Part shown: positions 1-11,984 of the stretch, piece after piece
Layout: each line of letters opens with the position of its first letter
How positions within the stretch are numbered: the first letter of the stretch is position 1
From: Charina bottae
Lineage: Eukaryota; Chordata; Lepidosauria; Squamata; Charinaidae
Reading direction: 5' to 3'
Length of the DNA stretch: 64,000 nucleotides
Assembly (NCBI GenBank): GCA_023362775.1
Contig: JALMGJ010000005.1
Coordinates: 67,849,463-67,913,462, forward strand
Made by a program: the position numbers and the translations under genes
Notes under the pieces: model-generated
What the model was told of the DNA's origin: nothing
The model's database searches: none
The model's input: only the letters and a program-made list of their open reading frames with translations

Positions 1-1600
1 TCTTCTTTCTGTTCCCTAAACTGCATACCTCTGGCCCTGTTTGCTGCCAGAGGCTGCATGGAGAAAGGGGGGAAAACCTCTGGAGTTGAGGCCTAGCACA
101 TGGCCTCTCCATGGAAGGAGCTAAGGCACATGCATCCTACCCCATCGGTGGAATAATCAGAGAGAGAGAAGAGGAAGTGGGAGGGGCAACAAGCAGCTTC
201 CTCTGGAAGCACAGAGTTTACCTCCTAGAGCAATCACCCATGTGCTAATGAGGCATGCTTGATTTGCCAGATTCCAACAACTGGGAAGAAGAGAGTAGAG
301 TTTCTCCCCTGCTTTGGCTACTAATCTGGGCTGCAAAAATGTAGACTGTCACTTGATGGTAGCAAAGAGACATAGAAAAACCTGATAGTAATTTACTAGT
401 TTCTCACTATGAGAAACCAGTGACTTTGAACAGATGTTCTTGAATGATAGAAAGCCTTGTCCCTGGTGAGTGTATTTACTTATAAGAATGAGTATACAGT
501 ATACTATAAGTACACGTATGAAGGAATGGAGTTTCTTCTCTTATACAGATGGTGCCCGCCTTAGCAGTAGTGGCTTCAATGGGCTGGCTACATAGCAATA
601 CAAGCCTTGGACCTACATTGTCAAAGGACAGATGCTGTGTTACTGCAATCATAAGAGAGGCCCTTCAAAAAAACCAAGAGGATTCCAAACTGAGCATCTG
701 AACTCAATTTATCACAAACTCTGTGAAATACAGAACAGCTCACTGGTGTTTGGTTTGAAAAGTTATTTATATCTGATTGTTCCTGTCAGATAGTCCCTGA
801 TGCTTTGCACCCAGTTGACTAGTCCTAGATAAATTAGAAGTTAATTCTATAACTTGGGGAGGGAGGAAAGAAGATAAATGAGGGGAAATTATTGTGGTAA
901 TTACTGCTGTATTTGTTACAATGCACTTCAGCTGCATTTGTTTCTGAAATCCACTAGAGGGTATAAGGAAATTAATTATTCTCATTAAGGTAGTTTTCCA
1001 GCTGCTTTTCAAGCACAATGATTCAAGGAAAGGTGATCTAGCTTTTAAAAAAGTTGATCCTGAACAAAGACCATTTGGAAATAGGAATTTGTGAAAATTG
1101 TCCTGCAGAAAACAAAATTGCGCTAAGTACAGAAAAGACTAATTTTCAAAGATGGGAATCCAGAGAAAGAGATAGCTGGTTTGGTATGTCGGCAAATGAA
1201 AGATTACTGAGCAGATACCGCTGCAGCATCTAATTTTATGCAACAGATGTGCTTTGAGACCTGATTTTTCAGAACTCTGCCTAAGAACCACTGCAGGCCA
1301 TCTGATATTGCTTTGGAGGGTTCCTACATGTAAGAAAACCATACACATGGCCAGTCCATTCTTTGGGCACTCCTTCTGCCCATTGTTAAATTTGAACCCT
1401 GTGCCACTCCACTTCCTAGTTCTGGACAGTAGTACACCTATGTGAGGAGCTCTTTATGCCCTGAGGGAGGGGGTATGAGAGAGTGTTCTTAACAGAATAG
1501 GAACCCCATGTTTGGCCTCAAGATCTCCAGAAGAAACTCGTTGCTCATAGCTACTTGAGTTACAAGAGAATTTGATTGCATGTCCCTGCCCCTAGCCAGG
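1..1600. other. No gene recognised; AT-rich non-coding stretch
   Basis: All open frames here are short, lack recognisable domains and look like chance frames. Around 325-390 a segment with the motif GGGCTGCAAAAAT followed by CACTTGATGG resembles one arm of the small repeat described at 30058-30170. I see nothing else that can be supported. Confidence 0.6.
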
Positions 1601-1603
1601 ACA

Positions 1604-1690
1604 GAAAACTAAACAGGGGCAAGACCTGGATGGGAGACTACCAGGGAATCCTAGGGTTGTAGGCCGGACTGGAAAGTTTAAAAACAAAAA
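1604..1690 (+). repeat. 5S rRNA-derived SINE fragment
   Basis: The segment around 1610-1665 resembles the 3' half of vertebrate 5S rRNA. It contains ACTAAACAGGG, GATGGGAGAC, CAGGGAAT and TTGTAGGC in the order and spacing expected for the 5S internal promoter region and 3' stem. It has lost a few bases after the CCTGG motif, so it is not a functional 5S gene. An A-rich stretch follows. A 5S-headed SINE is the best reading; a 5S pseudogene is the alternative. Confidence 0.6.
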
Positions 1691-1767
1691 ACGCCCATTC
1701 TCTGTCATGATGGGCAGAAACTATCACTCACATCTATATAAGAGCAAGGGGAAGAAAACTGTCTCTT

Positions 1768-2118
1768 TATGGTGCTGGAGAAGGCTACTTTGCATTCCTT
1801 GGACAGCCATGAAAATCAACAGTTCAATACTAGAGAAACTGAGTCAGAATTATCACTGGAAGCAAGGTTCATGAAGCTCTCATACTTTGGTACATCACAA
1901 TGGCTGATGTATCTATGGAAAATATGTTAATGCTGGGCAATGTGAATGGAAGGAGAAAGGTGCTGACAGAACATGAGGTGGATAGGCAGAACACTGAAAG
2001 CCACAAAAATGCACTTGCAAGAATTGTGTAATGCAGCGAGAGGCAGGACAGCTTGGAGAGCTGTTAGCCATAGAGTCACCAGGCATCACCTACAACTTGA
2101 CAAAGCACAACAACAATG
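1768..2118 (+). pseudogene. Degenerate 3' end of an RTE/BovB-clade LINE
   Basis: The plus strand aligns by eye with the C-terminal coding region of the RTE elements elsewhere in the window. It shows the counterparts of the CWRR, VPWTAR, YFGH and LMLGK peptide segments in order, then a tail resembling GTCCATAGAGTCACC and an ACAACAACAA run that matches the RTE 3' terminus. Multiple frame breaks and substitutions mark it as old. No open frame survives. Confidence 0.6.
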
Positions 2119-2271
2119 CACATAGCCACACTGAAGCACATCTCTAGGAGCTTCTACCTCCAACTTTTCCTGTCTGCTTAAATACTTACAGTGATTCAGA
2201 CTCACTTACAAATATGTCAGTGGAAACAGACATCACCAGAAATATTAGAATTTTACTTTATTGATTTAGAC

Positions 2272-2437
2272 CAGTGCTTTCCAAACTGTGTGTCGCAACA
2301 AAACCCGGAAGTGGTGATGGCGCGTCGCTGCCCCCGTGGCAGTGGTGCGTGCGGCAGCAGCGGCGCACCATCAGCGCTTCCGGGTTTTAGCGCAAAACAC
2401 GAGGCCGTCGCCAACGGCGGAAGTTTGGAAAGCACTG
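2272..2437. mobile_element. CpG-rich non-autonomous hAT element (166 bp)
   Basis: Its ends are inverted repeats: CAGTGCTTTCCAAACT at the left and AGTTTGGAAAGCACTG at the right. It is flanked by a perfect 8-bp duplication ATTTAGAC (2264-2271 and 2438-2445), which fits the nnnTAnnn target of Buster-type hAT transposases. The interior is GC-rich, partly palindromic and codes for nothing. The same family recurs at 18994, 21514, 23210, 23495 and 29786. Confidence 0.85.
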
Positions 2438-2639
2438 ATTTAGACTATAGTAACAATCTTGAAAGCTTGACAGAATTTCTATTTTCTTCCCTATTATACT
2501 CAAGAGAGTCAAGGTGGGGTAATCTTGTGTTTCCTTCTCATACTTTCCTGTTTTCCTGGGCTAAGCTCATGTTTTACTAAGGGTTGCTGCATATGTTCCC
2601 CAAGGCCATCTCTGCACTGCTCTATATAATACAACACAT

Positions 2640-3105
2640 TGTACCTCTTTTGAAAGAACTGCACTGCCTGCTTATATACTACTGACCCAAACTACATGGA
2701 GCCCTATAAGGTCTGGGAACTGGATATCTGATTCCTTAAGTACTTGCCTGCCAGTTAAGACCACGTGAGAGTGCTCTCTTGAAGGGAGAGGATTTTCCCA
2801 ATATTTCGCACATGGGGACCCTGGAGAAGATGTTCTCAGACTAGTACATTTAACCTTGATTGGGAATTCACTCCCTGTCCAATTATGGATGGGACTAAGT
2901 CGAGTTAGCTTTTGGTCAACCAAGGCTTAACTGTATCATAGAGTGCTTCCTTGTCATTGTTGTGAGAGTCCTGTTTTATGGTTTTAATCTTGTAATCTTG
3001 TATGATTTCAATATTTGTGTCTTAACTTTTGAATTTTGTGTGGTTTTATTGGTTTGAAATGAACTGCTTTGGGATTACTTTTAATGAAGGGGGTTAACAA
3101 TTGTT
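2640..3105 (+). pseudogene. Old CR1/L2-type LINE 3' end
   Basis: The sequence resembles the end of an L2-like ORF (a LKELHCLLIYY-like peptide around 2660-2690, corresponding to the usual L-ELHWLPV-YR motif). A T-rich 3' UTR follows with TTTTATGGTTTTAATCTTG and a GAACTGCTTTGGGATTA segment typical of these LINEs. It is degenerate. The exact family is uncertain. Confidence 0.45.
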
Positions 3106-3109
3106 ATAA

Positions 3110-5390
3110 CTAAGACAGCATACACAAAACACCACTTCCCCAACATCAGGTACAATATTGCACTTGATAGGATGAACGAAGCCCCTAGATTACATGGAGT
3201 CTTCCTACTTAAGTATGACATCTCCCCCAGTTCTGGAGTGTGAAATAGCCATACATGATTGGCCCTTGCTTAGGTTACTGATACCATAATTTAGGGAAAT
3301 ATTTGGCCCTCTGGCTGTATCCTGCTCCCATCTCTTGTTCAAGAATCTTCTGCTTTTAGATCCGCATTTAAATGAGGTCAGACACCTCAACCCTTTTTGG
3401 GCACAGTCCAAGTCCATTGGAAAACCTTGACTCTTTCCGATACAAGTTCCTCTGGCAACAATCATGAGAAGGCCACGTTGAGATGCTGTTGTAGTAGTTC
3501 TTGGAGCGACAACAATTTGCAAGCCAACAAAAGGGGTTGGCTTTGGCTCACAATCTCAAGATTTCCTATTTCCTGCTCTGGAGTGTTGCCTGTATATAAA
3601 CTACCTTTTCAATCACCATAACCAATTCAGAAGTGAAACCCCCTTGAGTTCTCCTTTCTGTGGAATATGTCATTCTTCTTCTTGCTCTATTTCCCTTTTT
3701 CCTCTCTGTGGTGATCCAGTGTTTTTACCATTACTCAAACTTCTACTAGTCTGTATAACAGCTCGACCTCTTTATTTCCATAGACTTCCTTCCACTCCTT
3801 GTTTGGCAAATACTATTTTTTTCTCTCCTTCTCTAATTTACAACTGGCTAATACTAATCCACATGCTGGGCAGGCAAGTGATTTTTTTCTCTCTCTCTTT
3901 TGTAATCTGAATGCTTCTTTCTTCTGGCCAGCAAAGGTATGAATAAAATAAACTTAACTATCTTTTGTATTTAAACATAAATCCAAGTTCCTTGTTATTC
4001 AAGTGTTTTTCGAAGTAACCGTTCTCAGTTGCCTTTATGTTTAAGGATGATTTTGAACAAATTCCCCAAATTTAGAAGTAGCTGTTCTCTGAATGAGTTA
4101 GCTAAATAGTAGGGCTGTGCAAAGCAGTTAAAAAGAGTGCTTTGAGCAGAAGACACAGCTGCTTCAAAGGGTTTCTCTGACTGTGTCCAAATGCATATGG
4201 AAGCTCAACTATTTTGCTACACTGGCAGTCCCAACAAAAGTATTGTCTATCTATATGCATGTGGGGACAACTGAGAAAGCCTTTGCAATAGCTGCCCATT
4301 TCTTCTGGAGGACGTGGCTGCTTTCATGCTCTAAGGAGGGATGCTTCAGTCAAGCTGATACTCTTTGCAAAATACTCCTTTCAAATATTTTGCACAGCCC
4401 TAATAAATGCTACACTAAACACTAGCAGTATTTATGTGTGTGTGATAAAATCAGCATGAGGGTAGACAAAGAATTGCAATGCAACCCCACCCCTTTTGAA
4501 TGTGTGTACAAATGTACAAAGGGGGTAGGGTTTGCATCATAAGACTCTGCCATCTTACCAATTCTGACCACCATCAGCACCCCATGGAAGCTGCTGCTAA
4601 ACACATCCCATTTCAGTGGAAATATCCCCATTCAAGTATCTGGATATACACATGTACACCCGCAAACATGCAAACTGAGGGTGCCCAACCACAATACGGA
4701 ATAAATGTGTGTGATGACTGCACGTATTGTAGGAAATGTTAGGGAGCAGATTTTTTTTCCTTAGCTAATCTCTGCTAAGTGAATTTTAAATTCAACCTTG
4801 AGTTGATACCTTTTTTCTAAAGTATGAACACGCAAGAACAATTACTCACTGGACGTGCAAGCACAGTATATTTCTGATCAGCTGTGTGGGAAGATTCAGA
4901 ATCATCTATTTTTTTTCCGTACATGATATTTCAGCTGAATCAAGATAAGTGGGAAAAACAAGATAGCCTTTGAAAAGGGGGGGAATGAAGAATGTTCCAA
5001 ATGAACAGCTGCAGTTGGTCCCCTGCCAATGCTTCAAGAAGAAATACCATGCTCCTGTAGCATATGCTCATAAGAACATGAAGTATTACTTCAGAGTTGA
5101 TTTCAGGGACCATACTGAAGAACTGAATTAAAGAAAAAAGTAGATTAATGAAGACTTGATATTACTGAAAAGCAATTACATTCCTCACATTATTGTAGTG
5201 CATTGTAGAAAGACAGATTTGTAATGAGAATCTTAACTGGAGGGCAAGGCAACAGAATACCTTGAATATTTTATCTCTTTGTGAGTTCAAATATAGATTG
5301 AGGAGACATGGGGAGGCCACATAAAATGGTGTACTCTCCTGTAATATTTAATCATATTAATATAATATTAATAATCATTTACCTGTGTTT
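3110..5390. other. No gene recognised
   Basis: Short open frames only, none with a recognisable domain, signal peptide or splice context. I see no repeat boundaries that can be supported. It could be intronic or intergenic. Confidence 0.5.
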
Positions 5391-5394
5391 TAAA

Positions 5395-5665
5395 GAAGAT
5401 CCAGATAAGCTGGGACAGGAATGAAGAAGGCAACAAAATGATCAGGGATTGGAAAATTTGTCCTGTGAGGATGTGTTTAGCCTTGAGAAATGACCTGAAA
5501 GGTGTTACACAGAGGAAGGACAGGAGCAGTTGAACAAAAGATGGAATTACAGTCTTGACTAACAGGTATGTGGATTCTGATTGAATTTTTACAAAAACTT
5601 CCTAAAAGTAACAGCAATTCAGCAGCGTACTCCATTATGTAGGTAGGCGGTGAGCTCTAGAGATG
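5395..5665 (+). pseudogene. CR1 LINE 3'-region fragment
   Basis: The segment matches the well-known CR1 terminal coding region by eye: AAGAAGGCAACAAAATGATC, GGATTGGAAAA, CCTGTGAGGA, TGTTTAGCCTTGAGAA, TGTTACACAGAGGAAGG, then AACTTCCTAAAAGTAACAGC and AATTCAGCA. A piece of the usual consensus is missing in the middle. It is non-coding now. Confidence 0.75.
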
Positions 5666-5669
5666 TACA

Positions 5670-7110
5670 GAACTCACCAACTTGGATACCACTAACCACT
5701 AAAGGATTGAAGGATTTGTTTCTGGAAACTGCCAAACTTCTGCAGGAACAACACGGTCCAGAGGGAATGAGAACATTCCTGAGCCAGGCCATTCATTGGT
5801 GAGCTTTGTACCTTCCTAGTGGGCTCCGTTCTGTCAAATTGTTTAAGTAGGTGCCATAGTTTTTGGAGAATTCTTTAATTTGGATTTCTGCACTGAGTAG
5901 GGCGTCAGCCAATAGCATCTGAAGGGGTGATCAAATGGGTCAGCCTGACAAAAGCAAGGTGCTGTCATGATGCAAGCCCACACCTTTTAGACGTGTGTCA
6001 TGACATTGCACCCACATCCAAAAGGAGTGGAGCTTCTGTCACATAATCACACTACTCCTGTCATTTTGATGAAAGCAGCAGGAGGCTGTGGACAGCCATA
6101 GAGTAAGATTTTCTGGATGAAATGGCACCTTTTTACTCAAAGTTTCTGACTACAGTTTTTAAGTGTTTTTTCTACAATTAGGCATTTCAGCTTGCACATG
6201 CATTTAGGTTTCTTCAATCAACATGTGACAGCTCAAAAATTGTGATATAACTAAATTCTCGTACATCTATTAAAGGAAAGGTAGCTTGGTTGAATTTGTA
6301 AAATTATTTCTGAATCATCTTTCAGTCTTGAAAAGGACCTCCCTAGTGACTGACTTAATATTTAAAACTTTAGAGCAATTTTAAAACTCTAAAACAGCAT
6401 GATAATACAGTCAATTAAAAATAGGATAAACTCTTTTTGAAACAGAGAGCAGAGTTGTTAAATTTAAAATAATTCAGAAGCAATATGGAGCAAAATTAAT
6501 TTCAGGGGGTCTACCTAATATTAAATAAGGAAGTGGCCAGTCTAATTTAAATGGGAAGAGATTTTCCACAACCTAAGGACTGTGTTCCCACCAGCCTAGA
6601 ATTCCCCTTTTAGCTTATTTTAATAGTTTTAATTTATAGCTATGGTAAACCTTTCCAAAGAGGGCTACAAGTTAAAATACAAAACTCTTAACAAATCATA
6701 AAAACAATACTGTTTCTTATTTTTTTTAAAATCAAGTGAAATATAATAGATAAGACAACAACACAGTAAAACATTATTTAAAACCATACCCTGCTAAAAT
6801 TAACCCCATGCATACTAAAACAATTAACTTAAAAAAAAAATCTTCTAAAAATAGAAACCACATGCACTTTGGGAGGGACAGGGAGCAATACGCACAGAAG
6901 GGCCTTCAAGTTATGTTTCTAATTATGAGTTGGTATATGTAACAGGAAGCACTGTTGCTGAGATCCAGGCCCCAAACCATTTAGGGATGTACAGAAGAAA
7001 AACGTTGAACTACGCCTGGAAACAAATTGGTAGCCAGTGCATTGGATAGGCAAGGTTGGTGTAATACGTTCCACAAAGCACAGGGCAGAAATATAGCTGG
7101 CTCTACCATT
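5670..7110. other. No gene recognised
   Basis: AT-rich sequence without convincing coding potential. Around 5960-6030 two segments, TGTCATGATGCAAGCC and TGTCATGACATTGCACCC, form a loose inverted or direct similarity that may be a decayed short transposon. I cannot set its ends. Confidence 0.45.
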
Positions 7111-7118
7111 GGGTAATC

Positions 7119-7252
7119 CTGTGTTTCTCAACCTTGGCAACTTTAAGAAGTGTGGACTTCAACTCCCAGAATTCCCCAGCCAGCATGCTGGCTGGGGAAT
7201 TCTGGGAGTTGAACTTCACACTTCTTAAAGTTGCTAAGGTTGAGAAACACTG
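7119..7252. mobile_element. Palindromic hAT MITE
   Basis: Two arms of about 65 bp are near-perfect reverse complements, meeting at CCAGCATGCTGG near the centre. The termini are variants of CAGTGTTTCTCAACC. Flanking 8-mers GGGTAATC (7111-7118) and GGGTAAAC (7253-7260) match at 7 of 8 positions and carry the central TA. It encodes no protein. It belongs to the most frequent MITE family in this window. Confidence 0.9.
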
Positions 7253-7259
7253 GGGTAAA

Positions 7260-7870
7260 CTAAAGCAAATACCTCATGGGGAAGATTCTGGGCAGCAGCT
7301 GTTTTATGCTATAGGAGGGAACTTGCCTGATCTGGAACTAGTGTAGAATCTCCTATTGTCATTGTTGAAGAAACAGCTTCCAATCCAGTCAGGTTTTCTC
7401 CTGGAATGAAAAGGGGATCAATCTTCTTGGTAGCCCTAGGCAGCAAAGTATCTTAAGCCAGCCCTGGGCCTGAGCTGGGGCGTTTTCCCATGACGGAGCT
7501 GAAATGCTATCCACCTATCCCTGTGCTGCCAAAAAAAACTATGTTTTATTAAATGTTTTGTCCCCATGACTTGTTCCTATCCTGCTTCCTTTGCCTGTGT
7601 TTCAAGAACGGTGTCAGCAAGATGGGGTTAAAACAGGCAAGATGGGGGTCACGGCAGCGCAACCCAAACGGTTCCCTTTTTGAAGGTGTGTCGCCATTGC
7701 ATGAACACACAAAGGGATGCTGCCTTGATTACGCTGCCACAATGGGCATCTTGCCTGTTATAACACACACAGGGCCCCTTCTCCTGTAAATACGGCTGGA
7801 TTCAAAGCACTGCAGTGAACTGATTTCCCTACAAGATACTGTGTAACAAACAGATTTTAGACACCTTTAC
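7260..7870. other. No gene recognised
   Basis: No coding features. The pair GCAAGATGGGG near 7618 and GGGCATCTTGCCTG near 7745 are inverted relative to each other, and resemble the hairpin at 37329. A decayed MITE is possible. Confidence 0.4.
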
Positions 7871-7871
7871 G

Positions 7872-8081
7872 GCCTGGAAAAGACCCTGATTCTGGGAAAG
7901 ACTGAAGGCAAAAGGAGAAGGGGACGGCAGAGGATGAGATGGTTAGATAGCATCACCATGTAAGGAACATGAATTTGAGTAAACTCCGGGAGGTGGTGGA
8001 GGACAGGAAGGCCTGGCGTGCTATGGTCCATGAGGTCACGAAGAGTCGGACACGACTAAACGACTGAACAACAACAACAAC
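7872..8081 (+). pseudogene. 5'-truncated BovB LINE 3' end
   Basis: This is nearly identical by eye to positions about 53470-53678 of the complete BovB in this window. It covers the last roughly 60 codons and the terminal ACTGAACAACAACAA motif. A short gap and base changes break the frame near the ACCATGTAAGG segment. A 5' truncation of this kind is the normal outcome of incomplete target-primed reverse transcription. Confidence 0.9.
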
Positions 8082-8089
8082 TGCCTCTG

Positions 8090-9040
8090 TTGCAACGGGG
8101 GTGGGGGGAATTAATACCAGGACAGCTATGGATTTTTAAGACTGAGGATGAGGATCACATGGCAGAAAAAAAGATGCCGACAAAGAACATTTCCACCATG
8201 ATTAAGTGCAAGTGGGGAAAGGCTAAATAGAGGTGAAGGATGTTTGGTTCAGAAAGAGACATCCGTTGTGACCAAGGTTACATGCCTTCATATCAGAAGT
8301 AGTCACAAATCTACTCACAATCACAAATACCCACAAAACTCTTTTAATAAAATCTGTTAGTCGGAAAAGGTGCTACCAGACTCCTCCTGATTTTTTGCTA
8401 CCATAGACTAACATGGCTCTCCTCTTAAAATGCATCCAGATACAAAACTTCCCCTCATTTTCTTAAGTCTGTTAATGAAAAGCAGGGACTATCCAATACC
8501 AAATCCTGAATACATGCATTGGAAGAAGTCTCTGCTTGGACAGCTTTTGAAAGGACTCTCTGGAAAACAGCAAAACTGAAGAATATTGTGGTACTTTAAT
8601 AGGGCTACAAAAATTTGGATGACCGTCCGATCCCAGCTAAAAGCTAGGATTTTTTTTTATCTCTTCACTGCCATCTCATGTTCAGATTATTGCAACCCAG
8701 ATTTGGTTGCCCTATCTATAAAGACTAACCATTTTTGTTATAACATTTATGGATTAAGAGCTTCTTAGTTGCAGCAAGAATTTTGATTTTAACAAATGTG
8801 GCTGAAAAGGAAGAATAGTTACTACATCTCAAAATCCTTCTATATTCTGCTTTTGATCATGATTTTGTGGGATCATATCTTCTCATTTGTGAAATCTATA
8901 GTAATAATTCTTTGTTTTTTTAAAATCAAGACAGAATTAAACAATTTCAGGAAGTTTTGTTTTGAAAATGAAATTTAACTGATTTATTTATTTATTCTAT
9001 ACTTTCAGAATCTAGGTTTGTCACCATTTGCATGCTTCCC
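8090..9040. other. No gene recognised
   Basis: Around 8375-8430 lies TTTTTTGCTACCATAGACTA, also seen in altered form near 27625. This suggests an interspersed repeat that I cannot assign. No coding evidence. Confidence 0.4.
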
Positions 9041-9044
9041 AACT

Positions 9045-9258
9045 GGCTTGTGACAAGCAGAGTTAATGGAGAACACGGAAGTAAAATTGCAACTCATGGA
9101 CACATGAGGTTTCACTTAATGAGTGCGGTGTTTCACTTAATGACCAAATGGGAAGTGATGTAAGTCCATCACAGTCACATGATTTTTTGCTTAGCAATCA
9201 CGGCATTTAGCAACAGAGTTGCCAGTCCCAATTGTGGTCACTAAGCGAGGACTAGCTG
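9045..9258 (-). mobile_element. Short DNA transposon relic, AGTCCTC-terminus family
   Basis: The right end, read on the minus strand, is CAGCTAGTCCTCGCTTAGTG followed by ACCACAATTGGGACTGGCAA. It is bordered by TA (9259-9260). The same terminus opens the element at 62526. The left half contains two TTTCACTTAATGA repeats and has no clear terminus. A TA target and this terminus suggest a Tc1/mariner-Tigger type MITE; that classification is an inference. Confidence 0.5.
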
Positions 9259-9269
9259 TACTTGCAAAA

Positions 9270-11300
9270 CATTAACATCTTAGGTATGGCTGTTTGCTGG
9301 AAAGGTGTACAATATAACTGACCAAGAAGAAGGGCTGGAAAAGTATGTGGGAGGCAAATGCAAAACTTCTGTTCTTTACACAGACTCTGTGAGCTGATAT
9401 CCTCTGTGAGTCTGGAAAAAGAAGCATCCGTGGAAGAAGAAATGGGCTCCCAGAAAAAGCTGTGTCATCATTTCTGAATGCGGTGAACTTAAACAGACAT
9501 AATAATGAGAGAGGAAAAAAAGCGGGAAGTGCAAAAGGATCCACGCACACTTTTAACTATGTTGTAATGTAGGGGTACCATATTCAGCCAGCAAAAATGT
9601 AAGTGACACTAGATGGCTGCAAATTGAAAAATTAATGTCTAACAAGGCCGACCTGCTGTTTATTTTGCAAGCTAAGAATGGGTGGGTGGGCAGATTGCTT
9701 CTGGGGTGAGGGGCGGAGTCAAGGGAGCATGGTGTCTTGGGTGGCGGCAGCCTATCAGTGGCCCCCATGCTGCCAGGCCAGCACTGTCCAATAGCTGCGC
9801 CCACCGAGGCAGGGGAGGGGTGGGATCTGGCCCTTTACAAGCAAGGTTTGCCGACTCTGTTCTAACTCTCTGCTGCTGGCTGTCTGGAGTTCTGAAGGAC
9901 ATACAGGGTATCTCTGTTGTAATGTAACTCTGCACAGTAGTCGTTCCATTATATTTACAACATGATGCAGGAAAGCTATAAAAACCAAAAGCAGGCACCC
10001 CTCTTTCTGTGGCTACCCAGAACTTTGATTGCATTTACCATCATCACCCCACCTACTACATAACTACATATTTCAACCCACCAGAGATGATGCAACCTCC
10101 AATAGGCTGCCCATCCTTGTATTCTTAATTGGCAATGAGTTCAATTCAACTCAGGAGCCATAGTCCTATGCACTCCAAAGCATATGTGAAAGAGGAATCA
10201 TGTAAGCAATGGCCGCATGATTATTTCCCAATCCATGTGTTGGAGCAGCACTTCTGCAACATCTGGCTGACCTTACTGCTGTGGTGGCTGCCCCTACTCC
10301 TACACGCTTAGAGCAAAGGGCCCTGGGGTGATGTCACCTCTCGCCTTCACACCAAACAACTGATGAACACTGCCACCAAACAACAGAGGAACTGAATCAG
10401 AAATAGACATGATTCTTGGCAGTTGATTGCTAATTTGCTATAACTAGCATGTTCCTTTAACCAAAGTTTATTTTCCCAACCTAAGGATCCAGAAATAGAA
10501 TCTCTTTCTCCCATGGGATTCAGTGGCTCAAACTGCATGAGCTGGAGAGACAGAGAAGCAAAGCCAGGCCACCTGCAAAGTCCTTTTAAAGAGGCAGATA
10601 TCCAGATGTTTAAAGATGCTTAAAGAAACAGATGCAAGAAAGGTCTGGGTAGGTCTGCTGAAAGAAAGAATGCAGACTGCCTAACATTTCCTGTGGGTGT
10701 CTTTCTTCAAGGGCATCATCAAGTGTTCCCAACCTGTCTTTGATATATCCTTCTCCTAGTTTAAATGACATATGTGCAATCTTTGTTATTTTATTTTTGT
10801 TATCCCCTGATAATGCCTTTTCCCATAATAAGCCTCAAGCCACTTCACTTTCTGTCCTTTCATCTCAGCTAATAATACTTTCTTATTATCTTTCATCAGA
10901 AGGCAAATGCCACACAGTGCAGGAACATGCAGTTTGACTTTTAAAGAAATCTGCCGTTCTTCCCAGCAAAGACGTCCTTTTGGAAGGAGATGAAGACAAA
11001 CAGGAAGATTTGAGAGGGTAACAGCTGAACAAGTGCAAGATGAAATTAACCTGCTATGGATACAAATATGGATTAGATTCATTTCTCTTCCTCAGTCATC
11101 TGGGCATGCTTTTTCTAGGAATTTGAGCAACTCTCGGCCTGGGCCTTTGAAAGGAATATAATTTCCTCCTTTCGTTCTCTCTCGCACGTTCAAGCATTTT
11201 AGTATTTTAGGACAACAGTGTAGCTGTGTTGATTTAACAACCTGCACGGGGCCATAAGTTGCGAGTTGCAATCCTGCTGTCCGATGCCTACGCTTAATTC
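9270..11300. other. No gene recognised; GC-rich patch at 9680-9850
   Basis: The stretch is non-coding as far as I can see. A GC-rich patch (about 9680-9850) contains GGGGCGGAG and several CCAAT/ATTGG-like words but no clear promoter architecture or downstream exon. Around 9570-9640 a copy of the short repeat with CACTAGATGGCTGCAA is recognisable. Confidence 0.45.
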
Positions 11301-11307
11301 TTTGCAC

Positions 11308-11465
11308 CACAGAGGTGGAAAGGGCTTAAGAGGTCATCCAGAGCCTCCTCCAACGTGACGGCCCGTCAGGTATTTGAAGACTGCTATCATGTCCCCTCTC
11401 AGCCTGCTCTTCTTCAGGTTAAACATCCCTGGGTCTTTTAACTCTTCCTTGTCCCCTGTGACTTG
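11308..11465 (-). pseudogene. CR1 LINE fragment, antisense
   Basis: Read on the minus strand it gives TTTAACCTGAAGAAGAGCAG, then GCTGAGAGGGGACATGATAG, then TTCAAATACCTGACGGGCCG, the hallmark CR1 C-terminal coding segment. It is truncated on both sides. Confidence 0.75.
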
Positions 11466-11779
11466 GTCACAAACACTTTCATGGGTGTGCACCGTGATGA
11501 AGTGTGTCAGTATTGTTGTCTGTGGAAGAAGGCTTCCCACCCACCCCCGAAATAAAATGTAAAGACTTTGTCCCTTCATTGAACTTAATGCCAGAGGCAT
11601 CAAGAGCTCTGCTGCCTGAGGCTGACTGGAATGAATTAAGAACAAACTGGAAAGGTTTATGTTTCTGTATCAGGGGTGTCTGCAGGATGTGATCAGAAAA
11701 CAGGCAATTCGATTGCACCATCATGCTGCCATCTTGACTTTTTTGACCATCCCCTGCAGACAGCCTTGGCTCATACAAC

Positions 11780-11980
11780 ACTTTAAGTTATCATTTGATT
11801 TGTTTGGTTTGGGCTTAGCCATGGTTCATTTTATGTATACTTTAAAATAGTTTCTTTAAAATAGTTAAAACAAACCATGAATGAATGCGATGCAAAACCC
11901 ACTTAATGGTTTTGTTCAGTTATCATGCTAAGCTAAAATCAGACAAACCACATTATGGCTTAATGCAATGTAGGAGCTCA
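11780..11980. repeat. Unclassified AACCATGG-type interspersed repeat
   Basis: This shares word order (AAACCATG, GCTAAGCTAAAATCAGACAA, TTATGGCTTAA) with longer copies at 13973-14312, 60779-61290 and a looser one at 16930-17240. It has no coding content. Its class is unknown to me. Confidence 0.45.
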
Positions 11981-11984
11981 ATCA

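Noticed and set aside
1604..1690. Functional 5S rRNA gene
   Set aside because: The 5' half is not recognisable and a part after CCTGG is missing; a SINE or pseudogene reading fits better.
8640..8765. Possible L2 RT fragment (a SDYCNPDLVAL-like peptide)
   Set aside because: Only a few residues resemble the L2 SRLDYCNAL motif and neighbouring blocks are absent, so it is below what I can support.
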